Below are positions 20,187 through 26,864 of a DNA stretch of 26,864 nucleotides, piece by piece. Each line of letters starts with the position of its first letter. Positions within the stretch are counted from its first letter, which is position 1. The notes beneath the pieces are model-generated. The model was not told where the DNA came from, searched no databases, and saw nothing but the letters and a program-made list of their open reading frames with translations. Location of the stretch: contig JBPOHE010000102.1 in the NCBI GenBank assembly GCA_052035915.1, positions 1-26,864 of the forward strand, in the 5' to 3' direction. This DNA is from JBPOHE01 sp052035915. Its GTDB lineage: Bacteria; Pseudomonadota; Gammaproteobacteria; Chromatiales; Chromatiaceae. Made by a program: the position numbers and the translations under genes.

Positions 20187-23003
20187 ATGGATAAAACCTA
20201 CAACCCCCAACAACTCGAACAATCCTGGTACCGGCGTTGGGAGGAGCAAGGCTATTTCGCCCCCGGCGGCCAGGGTCAGCCCTACTGCATCATGATCCCG
20301 CCGCCGAACGTGACCGGCAGTCTGCACATGGGTCACGCCTTTCAGGACACCATCATGGACGCCCTCACCCGCTATCACCGCATGCAGGGCGACAACAGCC
20401 TCTGGCAGGCGGGCACGGATCATGCCGGTATCGCCACCCAGATGGTGGTGGAACGCCTGATCAATGCCGAGGGCCGGACCCGTCACGATTTCGGTCGCGA
20501 CGCCTTCATCGCCAGGGTCTGGGAGTGGAAGGAGCAGTCCGGCGGCACCATCACCCGGCAATTGCGACGCATGGGCGCCTCCCTCGATTGGGATCACGAG
20601 CGTTTCACCATGGACCCCGGGCTGTCCAGGGCGGTGCAGGAGGTGTTCATCCGCCTCTACGAAAAGGGTCTGATCTATCGCGGCAAGCGGCTGGTGAACT
20701 GGGACCCGGTGCTACACACCGCGGTGTCCGACCTCGAAGTCTTGTCCGAGGAGGAACAGGGAAACCTCTGGTACATGCGCTATCCCCTGAGCAATGGCAC
20801 TGGGTATCTGGTGGTCGCCACCACCCGACCCGAGACCATGCTGGGCGACTGCGCCGTGGCCGTCGCCCCCAATGACGAGCGCTATGCCCATCTGATCGGT
20901 GAACTGGTGGATCTGCCCCTCACCGGACGGCGTATCCCGGTGATCGCCGACGAGCACGTCGACCCCGAGTTCGGCACCGGCTGCGTCAAGATCACCCCTG
21001 CCCACGACTTCAACGACTACCAGGTCTGGCTGCGGCACCGGGACGAAACCCCCATCGCCGAGCAACCCCATGCCGGGCTGATCAATATCTTCACCCCGGA
21101 TGCCGCCATCCGCGCCAACGCCCCCAATGAAGACCAACTGCTGCCAGCGGCCTACATCGGTATGGATCGCTACGACGCCCGCAAGCAGGTGGTGGCGGAC
21201 CTCCAGGCCCAGGGGCTGATAGAAAAGATCGATCCCCATAAACTCATGGTCCCCCGGGGCGATCGCACCGGGGCGGTGATCGAGCCCTTCCTCACCGACC
21301 AGTGGTATGTCAAGGCCAAGATCCTGGCCGAGCCGGCCATCGCCGCGGTGGAGAATGGCCGCATCCGCTTCGTGCCGGACAACTGGAAAAACACCTATTT
21401 CGAGTGGATGCGCAACATCCAGGATTGGTGCATCAGCCGTCAGATCTGGTGGGGGCATCGCATCCCGGCCTGGTACGACGCCGTCGGCAATGTCTATGTC
21501 GGCCGCTCGGAAGAGGAGGTGCGGGCGCAGCATGGGCTTTCCGAGGATCTTCCCCTGGAGCAGGACCCGGATGTGCTGGATACCTGGTTCAGTTCCGCCC
21601 TCTGGCCTTTTTCCACCCTGGGCTGGCCCGAGCCGACGGGGCGGCTCAAGACTTTCTATCCCACCTCGGTGCTGGTCACCGGCTTCGACATCATCTTTTT
21701 CTGGGTCGCCCGCATGATCATGATGGGCCTCGAGTTCATGGGCGACGTCCCCTTCCGCGAGGTCTACATCCATGGCCTGGTGCGGGATGCCCACGGCGAC
21801 AAGATGTCCAAGTCCAAGGGCAATGTGCTGGACCCCATCGACCTCATCGATGGGATCGAGCTGGAGGCCCTGGTCACCAAGCGCACCAGTGGCCTGATGC
21901 AACCCCATCTGGCGGCCAAGATCGCCGCCCAGACGCGCAAGGATTTTCCCGACGGCATCCCGGCCTTCGGCACCGACGCCCTGCGCTTCACCTTCGCCGC
22001 CTTGGCCTCCACCGGACGGGACATCAATTTCGACCTCAGCCGTACCGAGGGCTACCGCAATTTCTGCAACAAGCTGTGGAACGCGGCGCGCTATGTGCTC
22101 ATGAGCGCCGGAGAGCCGCCGCTGGCCGTGGAGAGCGCGAACCGGGAATACAGCGCCGCCGATCGCTGGATCCTCTCCCGCCTGCGGTCCAGCATCGCCG
22201 AGGTCACCAAGGCCATGGAGGCCTATCGCTTCGATCTGGCCGCCCAGGCGATCTACGAGTTCACCTGGAACCACTTCTGCGACTGGTACCTGGAACTCTC
22301 CAAACCCGTGCTCAATAACGATCAGTCGAGCGAGGCGGCCAAGGCCGGTACCCGGGAGACCTTGCTGCGGGTATTGGAGGCCTTGCTGCGCCTCGCCCAT
22401 CCCATCATGCCCTTCATTACCGAAGAGATCTGGCAGCGGGTCGCCCCCCTGGCCGGCAAGACCGGGGACAGCATCATGTTGCAACCCTTTCCCCAGGCCA
22501 CGGACTTCCCCGCCGACATGGAGTGCGAACAAGAGATGGACTGGGTGATGCAATTCATCCTCGGCGTGCGGCGCATCAAGGGCGAGATGAACATCCCCCC
22601 CGCCAGGCCGGTGCCCGTTCTGCTCAGCCATGTCTCGGCGCAGGATCGATCCTGGCTGAGTCAGAGTCGGCACTATCTGGATTTTCTCGCCCGCACCGAG
22701 TCGGTGGACATCCTCGACGACGAATCCTCGGCCCCGGAATCCGCCACCGCCCTGGTCGGGGCGATGAAGCTTCTCATCCCCCTGGCCGGACTGATCGACA
22801 AAGCGGCGGAACTGGCCCGGCTGGAAAAGGAGATCACCCGCCTCAGGGGCGACCTCGAGCGCACCAGGGTCAAGCTGGCCAACCCGAACTTCGTCGACAA
22901 GGCCCCCGACGCCGTGGTGCAAAAGGAGCGCGACAAGCTTGACCAGCAGACCTCGGCCCTGACCAAGCTGGAGGAGCAATACGCCAGGATGCGTCGGATG
23001 TGA
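20187..23003 (+). CDS. valS: Valyl-tRNA synthetase
   Basis: Class I aminoacyl-tRNA synthetase of 938 residues, cytoplasmic, charging tRNA-Val with valine. The HIGH-type motif is HMGH at 47-50 within PPPNVTGSLHMGHAF, and the KMSKS motif is at 539-543 followed by KGNVLDP. A CP1 editing domain (about 190-340, including TTRPETMLGDCAVAV) clears mischarged Thr-tRNA-Val. An anticodon-binding helical domain and a C-terminal coiled coil (LARLEKEITRLRGDLERTR, about 875-935) complete the protein, matching the usual length of bacterial ValS. The ATG at 20187 follows a TATAAT promoter candidate. In many gammaproteobacteria valS follows pepA and holC; neither is present here, and the upstream region is a repeat-rich spacer instead. 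A 755-codon opposite-strand ORF is an artefact of high GC. Confidence 0.98.
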   Translation: MDKTYNPQQLEQSWYRRWEEQGYFAPGGQGQPYCIMIPPPNVTGSLHMGHAFQDTIMDALTRYHRMQGDNSLWQAGTDHAGIATQMVVERLINAEGRTRHDFGRDAFIARVWEWKEQSGGTITRQLRRMGASLDWDHERFTMDPGLSRAVQEVFIRLYEKGLIYRGKRLVNWDPVLHTAVSDLEVLSEEEQGNLWYMRYPLSNGTGYLVVATTRPETMLGDCAVAVAPNDERYAHLIGELVDLPLTGRRIPVIADEHVDPEFGTGCVKITPAHDFNDYQVWLRHRDETPIAEQPHAGLINIFTPDAAIRANAPNEDQLLPAAYIGMDRYDARKQVVADLQAQGLIEKIDPHKLMVPRGDRTGAVIEPFLTDQWYVKAKILAEPAIAAVENGRIRFVPDNWKNTYFEWMRNIQDWCISRQIWWGHRIPAWYDAVGNVYVGRSEEEVRAQHGLSEDLPLEQDPDVLDTWFSSALWPFSTLGWPEPTGRLKTFYPTSVLVTGFDIIFFWVARMIMMGLEFMGDVPFREVYIHGLVRDAHGDKMSKSKGNVLDPIDLIDGIELEALVTKRTSGLMQPHLAAKIAAQTRKDFPDGIPAFGTDALRFTFAALASTGRDINFDLSRTEGYRNFCNKLWNAARYVLMSAGEPPLAVESANREYSAADRWILSRLRSSIAEVTKAMEAYRFDLAAQAIYEFTWNHFCDWYLELSKPVLNNDQSSEAAKAGTRETLLRVLEALLRLAHPIMPFITEEIWQRVAPLAGKTGDSIMLQPFPQATDFPADMECEQEMDWVMQFILGVRRIKGEMNIPPARPVPVLLSHVSAQDRSWLSQSRHYLDFLARTESVDILDDESSAPESATALVGAMKLLIPLAGLIDKAAELARLEKEITRLRGDLERTRVKLANPNFVDKAPDAVVQKERDKLDQQTSALTKLEEQYARMRRM

Positions 23004-23235
23004 CCCGGACGCCGCCGGGGACGAGCCGTGGGCTCAAGGCTGAAAATCCCCGGCGCTTGGAGTACATTGTCGGCTTTCGCGCTCATCCCGGGATCCCGGC
23101 GCCAGGTCTGGGGCAAGTCCCTGTCGGTCGGCGGCGGGTTTCCCTAGGCGACCCGCCCGGCCCGCCTCCGGGAGAGGGCGATCCATCCTGGGTTCACCAA
23201 CTCCGTGAACCGACACCGACAGCGGGAGACAGACT

Positions 23236-23928
23236 ATGGCTCGTGACTTGATCGCCCCTTCCATCCTCTCGGCGGATTTCGCCCGGCTCGGGGAGGAAGT
23301 CGTCAACGTATTGGCCGCCGGGGCGGATATCGTCCATTTCGATGTCATGGACAACCACTATGTCCCCAATCTGACCATCGGTCCCCTGGTCTGCGAAGCC
23401 TTGCGCAAGCACGGCGTCACCGCGCCGATCGACGTCCATCTCATGGTCAGGCCCGTCGACCGCATCGTGCCCGACTTCGCCAAGGCGGGCGCCACCTACA
23501 TCACCTTCCATCCCGAAGCCTCGGAGCATATCGACCGCACCCTGCAGCTCATCCGTGATAACGGCTGTCAACCCGGTCTGGTGTTCAACCCAGCCACCCC
23601 TCTCGGCTATCTCGACTATGTCATGGACAAGGTCGACATGATTCTGTTGATGTCGGTCAACCCGGGCTTCGGTGGGCAGAAGTTCATCCCCGGCGTGCTC
23701 TCCAAGCTCAGGGAGGTCAGACGCAGGATTCTGGACTCTGGCCGCGATATCCGTCTCGAAATCGACGGCGGGGTAAAGGTGGACAACATCCGTGAAATCA
23801 AGGAAGCCGGGGCCGACACCTTCGTCGCCGGATCGGCCATCTTCAGCGCCGGGCGGGAGACCGATCTCTATCGCTACGATACGGTGGTGCAGGCCATGCG
23901 CGCCGAGTTGGCGCGGGCGGGAGGTTGA
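23236..23928 (+). CDS. rpe: Ribulose-phosphate 3-epimerase
   Basis: TIM-barrel enzyme of 230 residues that interconverts ribulose-5-phosphate and xylulose-5-phosphate in the pentose phosphate pathway and, in autotrophs, the Calvin cycle. Family signatures are IAPSILSADFARLG at the N-terminus, the metal ligands H34 and D36 in DIVHFDVMDNHYVPN, H68 in DVHLMV, the loop SVNPGFGGQKFIP and the second aspartate in LEIDGGVK, followed by the phosphate-binding GSAIF. All key residues are present. GGGAGAC lies about 8 bases before the ATG. About 230 bases separate it from valS, enough for its own promoter. It is followed closely by gph and trpE, an order known from Pseudomonas and other gammaproteobacteria. 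Confidence 0.97.
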   Translation: MARDLIAPSILSADFARLGEEVVNVLAAGADIVHFDVMDNHYVPNLTIGPLVCEALRKHGVTAPIDVHLMVRPVDRIVPDFAKAGATYITFHPEASEHIDRTLQLIRDNGCQPGLVFNPATPLGYLDYVMDKVDMILLMSVNPGFGGQKFIPGVLSKLREVRRRILDSGRDIRLEIDGGVKVDNIREIKEAGADTFVAGSAIFSAGRETDLYRYDTVVQAMRAELARAGG

Positions 23929-23933
23929 TCGCG

Positions 23934-24632
23934 ATGTTGCGGCAACGCCCGCGCATGGTGCTGGTGGATCTCGACGGCACCATGGTGGACTCGGTACCCG
24001 ACTTGGCCTATTGCGTCGACGAGATGATGCGGCGGATCGGTCGTGCGCCCTGGGGTGAGGCCAAGGTGCGCGAATGGGTCGGCAACGGGGTGGAACGGCT
24101 GGTCAAGCGGGCCCTGACCGGGCAACTGGAGGCGGAGCCGGATGAGGCCAGCTACCAACAGGCCTATCCCATCTTTCTGGAACTCTACGCCGACAACACC
24201 AGTGCCCGCTCCCAACTCTACCCAGGCGTCAGGGCTGGACTGGAGTATCTCAGCCGCGCCGGTTTCCACTTGGGCTGCGTCACCAACAAGGCCAAGCGTT
24301 TTACCGAGCCACTGTTACAGCATCTGGGGGTGCGGGACTTTTTCGGCATCGTGGTCAGTGGCGACTGCCTGCCGCAGCGCAAGCCGGATCCGGCGCCCCT
24401 GCTGCATGTCGCCCGGCACTTCGGAGTGCCACCGACGGACGCCCTGATGCTGGGAGACTCGGTGAGCGACGTCAAGGCCGCCCGGGCCGCCGGTTTTCCA
24501 ATCATTTGCGTGAGTTACGGCTACAACCACGGCCAAGACATCCGCAGCGCCCAACCCGATGCGGTCATCGATTCCCTGGCCGAACTGAGCCGACTCCTCG
24601 ACCCGTTACCGGAGGCGGGCGCCCCGGCCTGA
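23934..24632 (+). CDS. gph: Phosphoglycolate phosphatase
   Basis: HAD-superfamily hydrolase of 232 residues that removes phosphate from 2-phosphoglycolate, formed by RuBisCO oxygenation or by DNA repair. Motif I is DLDGTMVDS (nucleophile D12, acid D14), motif II lies in CVTNKAKR, motif III lysine is in PQRKPDPAP and motif IV is LGDSVSDVKAA. The helical cap lies at about 25-90. The reading frame is open from TTG 23925, which overlaps the rpe stop, but GGAGG at 23920-23924 is best placed for ATG 23934, nine bases on. The gene is coupled to rpe and precedes trpE by about 60 bases. HAD phosphatases are promiscuous, so the name rests mainly on context and overall likeness. Confidence 0.92.
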   Translation: MLRQRPRMVLVDLDGTMVDSVPDLAYCVDEMMRRIGRAPWGEAKVREWVGNGVERLVKRALTGQLEAEPDEASYQQAYPIFLELYADNTSARSQLYPGVRAGLEYLSRAGFHLGCVTNKAKRFTEPLLQHLGVRDFFGIVVSGDCLPQRKPDPAPLLHVARHFGVPPTDALMLGDSVSDVKAARAAGFPIICVSYGYNHGQDIRSAQPDAVIDSLAELSRLLDPLPEAGAPA

Positions 24633-24693
24633 AGCCGCCGGATGCGCCGGGCGGCCCACCAATAGACTTCCCTAGCCTGTAAAGACCAACGCC

Positions 24694-26184
24694 ATGACGA
24701 GAGATGAATTCCAGGCCCTGGCCGCCGCCGGTTACAACCGTATCCCCGTGGTGTGCGAGGTGCTCGCCGATCTGGACACCCCCCTCAGCGCCTACCTGAA
24801 ACTGGGGCATGGGCCTTACTCCTATCTGCTGGAATCGGTCCAGGGAGGAGAAAAGTGGGGGCGCTATTCGATCATCGGGCTGCCCTGTCGTACCCTGGTG
24901 CGGGTCACCGGGCAACGGGTCCGGTTGGAACAGGACGGGGTGGTCCTCGAAGACTCGGAACAGGCGGACCCGCTGGACTGGGTGCAAGGGTTCCAAGCCC
25001 GCTTCCGGGTCGCCTTGCCGGCGCATCTGCCCCGCTTCACCGGTGGTCTGGTGGGCTATTTCGCCTATGACGCCGTGCGCTATATCGAGCCCAAGCTCGG
25101 CGCCTGTCCCAACCCGGACGGCATCGGCACCCCCGACATCCTGCTCATGGTCTCGGACGAGGTGGTGGTGTTCGATAATCTCCGCGGGCGCCTCTATGTC
25201 ATCGTCCACGCCGATCCGACCCGGGGGGAAACCCTGGACACGGCGGAGGCGCGCATCCGCGGGCTGGTCGAGCAGTTGCGCGGCCCGGTACCGGCCAACC
25301 CCCTGGGCGAACTGGGGCGGGTGGATGAAGGTGACTTCGTCTCCGGCTTCACCGAGCAGGGATTCAAGAGCGCCGTGGTGCGGGTGAAGGACTATGTGCT
25401 GGACGGTGATTGTATGCAGGTGGTGTTGTCCCAGCGGCTCTCCATCCCCTTCCGCTCGCCGCCGATGGATCTCTATCGCGCCCTGCGCACCCTCAACCCC
25501 TCACCCTATATGTACTACCTCAATCTGGGGGATTTTCACATCGTCGGCTCTTCCCCGGAGATCCTGGTGCGACTCGAGGACGGCCTGGTCACCCTGCGCC
25601 CCATCGCCGGTACCCGTCGCCGCGGTCATACCGAGGCCGAAGACCGCGTCCTGGAGGCGGAACTGCTCGCCGATCCCAAGGAACTCGCGGAACACCTCAT
25701 GCTCATCGACCTGGGGCGCAACGATGTCGGGCGGGTGGCGGAGATCGGCACGGTGCGAGTGACCGACAAGATGATCGTGGAACGCTATTCCCATGTCATG
25801 CATATCGTCTCCAACGTGGTGGGCCGGCTGCGGGAGGGGTTGTCCAGCATCGACGTGCTGCGCGCCACCTTCCCGGCGGGAACGGTGTCGGGGGCGCCCA
25901 AGATCCGCGCCATGGAAATCATCGACGAACTGGAGCCGGTGAAGCGCGGTGTCTACTCCGGCGCCATCGGCTATCTGGCCTGGAACGGCAACATGGATAC
26001 CGCCATCGCCATCCGCACCGCGGTGATCAAGGACGGTCAACTGCACATCCAGGCGGGGGCGGGGATCGTGGCCGATTCCAAACCCGAGTTGGAATGGGAA
26101 GAGACCATGAACAAAGGCCGGGCGATCTTCCGCGCCGTGGCCCGAGTGGCGGCGGGGATCGAGTCCCATATCTGCTCCACCTGA
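24694..26184 (+). CDS. trpE: Anthranilate synthase component I
   Basis: First enzyme of tryptophan synthesis, 496 residues: it converts chorismate to anthranilate using ammonia supplied by TrpG. The N-terminal feedback region contains LLESVQGGEKWGRYS (45-59), with the LLES motif that binds tryptophan. The catalytic half contains PSPYMYYLNLGDFHIVGSSPE, PIAGTRRRG, LIDLGRNDVGRV and GAPKIRAMEIIDELEP followed by GVYSGAIGYLAWNG, which hold the chorismate and Mg-binding residues. Length is typical of stand-alone TrpE. The partner trpG and the trpDC genes, which often follow, are not seen; downstream is a nested inverted repeat and then no gene on this strand. No leader-peptide attenuator with Trp codons is visible in the 60-base gap after gph. 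The TGA stop overlaps the 16-bp outer inverted repeat. Confidence 0.97.
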   Translation: MTRDEFQALAAAGYNRIPVVCEVLADLDTPLSAYLKLGHGPYSYLLESVQGGEKWGRYSIIGLPCRTLVRVTGQRVRLEQDGVVLEDSEQADPLDWVQGFQARFRVALPAHLPRFTGGLVGYFAYDAVRYIEPKLGACPNPDGIGTPDILLMVSDEVVVFDNLRGRLYVIVHADPTRGETLDTAEARIRGLVEQLRGPVPANPLGELGRVDEGDFVSGFTEQGFKSAVVRVKDYVLDGDCMQVVLSQRLSIPFRSPPMDLYRALRTLNPSPYMYYLNLGDFHIVGSSPEILVRLEDGLVTLRPIAGTRRRGHTEAEDRVLEAELLADPKELAEHLMLIDLGRNDVGRVAEIGTVRVTDKMIVERYSHVMHIVSNVVGRLREGLSSIDVLRATFPAGTVSGAPKIRAMEIIDELEPVKRGVYSGAIGYLAWNGNMDTAIAIRTAVIKDGQLHIQAGAGIVADSKPELEWEETMNKGRAIFRAVARVAAGIESHICST

Positions 26185-26365
26185 GAAGCTGTTTGGAAAG
26201 TCTCGTTACAGCCTACGCGCCTTCGGGCCAAGGCCTATTCTTGCGATTTTCGTTCTCATTAAGAGAACAATAAAGGATTTATTTCTTTATTTGTTGCTAA
26301 TGAGGGAACGGAAAACGAGCCTTTTCGCTCGATGCCCGGGAGGTGAGGATTTCCAAACAGCTTCT
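26184..26365. repeat. 16-bp inverted repeats enclosing copy E
   Basis: AGAAGCTGTTTGGAAA (26184-26199) and TTTCCAAACAGCTTCT (26350-26365) are perfect reverse complements. The left arm starts with the last base of the trpE stop codon. They enclose a GTTCTC element, so the whole 182-bp unit is nested: outer repeat, spacer, element, spacer, outer repeat. It could be an insertion of one repeat family into another, or a compound transcript end for trpE. Confidence 0.8.
26224..26340. repeat. GTTCTC paired-palindrome element, copy E
   Basis: The left end is CGGGCC (26224-26229) and the right end GCCCGGG (to 26340). The palindromes are GTTCTCATTAAGAGAAC at 26252-26268 and a diverged GTTGCTAATGAGGGAAC at 26293-26309, with starts 41 bp apart. 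Here the large inverted symmetry is clearest: ttttcgttctcattaagag faces ctaatgagggaacggaaaa. Confidence 0.85.
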
Positions 26366-26754
26366 GAGGCGATTTTGTGAAAAAAATAATATTGCCAACT
26401 GAATCGCAAAATCCGCCCACCACCTTTGAGTTGAGATCCCCCCGCAACCCAGTCCCTGGACCTACGGTTTGTGTCGCGACATGGGGGCCTATGTCGATGA
26501 GACGGCAGCAACTCGCTTCGGTTCGAACGCCATTACACCAGCGCCGAACATTGGGAAGCCACCGCGCTTGGTCGGCATTGGCCCATAGTTACAGCCGACA
26601 CATCGCCCTGATCGAGGCCTCGGGGCTGAGCGTGGCCTCAATAGACGTCGGGCACAGGTGCCCGACCTACCTGGCTGCAGCAAAAAGCAGAGAGAGAAAC
26701 GAGCGGCACTTTTTAGTGTCCGAGTGGATGTGATTGGTAGCCAATATATGGGAG
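26366..26754. other. Gene-free spacer at the right end
   Basis: Nothing convincing is seen. Overlapping ORFs of about 90-118 codons on both strands lack ribosome binding sites, domains and consistent codon use. Base composition becomes more AT-rich towards the window edge. Confidence 0.4.
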
Positions 26755-26864
26755 CTATTTCCAATAATCCATGAATCCTTCTTTGAAGTGTAGATAATCC
26801 CAGCCCAATGATTTGTTAAGTTTCTCTATATTTGGCCTGATAACATTGGCGGATTCAACCTCCA
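26755..26864 (-). CDS. C-terminus of an unidentified protein, cut by the window edge
   Basis: On the minus strand the frame entering from the window edge encodes 35 residues, with segments NVIRPNIEKLNKSLGWDYLHF and MDYWK, before a TAG at 26755-26757. The composition is natural for a folded protein, with a mix of aromatic, charged and aliphatic residues and no Arg/Gly/Pro bias typical of shadow frames. Codons are AT-richer than in neighbouring genes (AAT, ATA, TTA-type usage), suggesting horizontally acquired DNA. The rest of the gene lies beyond 26864. The family cannot be told from so short a piece. Confidence 0.55.
   Translation of the reverse strand, partial: EVESANVIRPNIEKLNKSLGWDYLHFKEGFMDYWK

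Noticed and set aside
20712..22979. 755-codon ORF on the minus strand opposite valS
   Set aside because: It is the reverse shadow of valS; composition is Gly/His/Gln-rich without domains, as expected when a GC-rich gene suppresses stops on the other strand.
26377..26733. 118-codon plus-strand ORF beginning GTGAAAAAAATAATA
   Set aside because: No ribosome binding site, no domain, inconsistent codon use, and overlapping alternative ORFs on the other strand.
1..26864. CRISPR array, tRNA, rRNA or complete insertion sequence
   Set aside because: No regularly spaced direct repeats, cloverleaf-compatible segments or transposase frames were seen. The GTTCTC palindromes are paired at five dispersed sites, not in an array. 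TTCGAA-containing stretches at about 19456 and 26520 lack tRNA context.

Overview
The window is GC-rich bacterial chromosome, most likely from a gammaproteobacterium. The gene order rpe-gph-trpE, a FabA-type dehydratase with textbook active-site spacing, and a bacterial-type ProS and ValS all fit that class. A DsrE-family protein beside a rhodanese fusion suggests sulfur metabolism, perhaps a purple sulfur or sulfur-oxidising lineage (Chromatiales-like). That placement is inference; no rRNA or other phylogenetic marker is present.

Layout. 1-3.3 kb: a NYN/OST-HTH RNase-like gene, an unrecognised polytopic membrane protein and repeat-rich spacers. 3.4-7.5 kb: a tight plus-strand run of fatty acid hydroxylase, VTT(DedA-like)-rhodanese fusion, DsrE, a small ORF with an in-frame UGA followed by a SECIS-like hairpin, a zinc-ribbon protein, an unknown secreted protein and a TlpA-like thioredoxin. 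7.5-9.9 kb, minus strand: a family 9 glycoside hydrolase, divergent from proS (9.98-11.7 kb). 11.9-13.7 kb: fabA and two unrecognised minus-strand genes. 14.6-19.3 kb: a folate/biopterin-family transporter, a secreted staphylococcal-nuclease-like protein, a Uma2-family protein and an eroded TIR + STAND-NTPase defence-like pair. 20.2-26.2 kb: valS, rpe, gph and trpE. The last 100 bases hold the C-terminus of an AT-richer minus-strand gene that continues beyond the window.

The most striking feature is a dispersed element of about 115-118 bp present in five copies (3004-3121, 6312-6426, 14170-14287, 19779-19893, 26224-26340). Each copy has CCGGGC/GCCCGG-like ends and two 17-bp palindromes of the form GTTCTC-N5-GAGAAC whose starts lie 40-41 bp apart. 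The whole unit is itself an imperfect inverted repeat. It looks like a miniature, non-autonomous mobile palindrome family. One copy supplies the start codon of a secreted protein gene; another lies inside a larger inverted repeat that begins in the trpE stop codon. A separate 130-bp nested palindrome (16367-16496) lies in frame at the 5' end of the nuclease gene.

Other points of interest are the UGA-containing gene beside the sulfur-relay genes (possible selenoprotein), and the STAND NTPase gene that jumps from its P-loop region to a last WD40-like repeat and then shifts frame. No tRNA, rRNA, CRISPR array, complete insertion sequence or transposase gene was seen.
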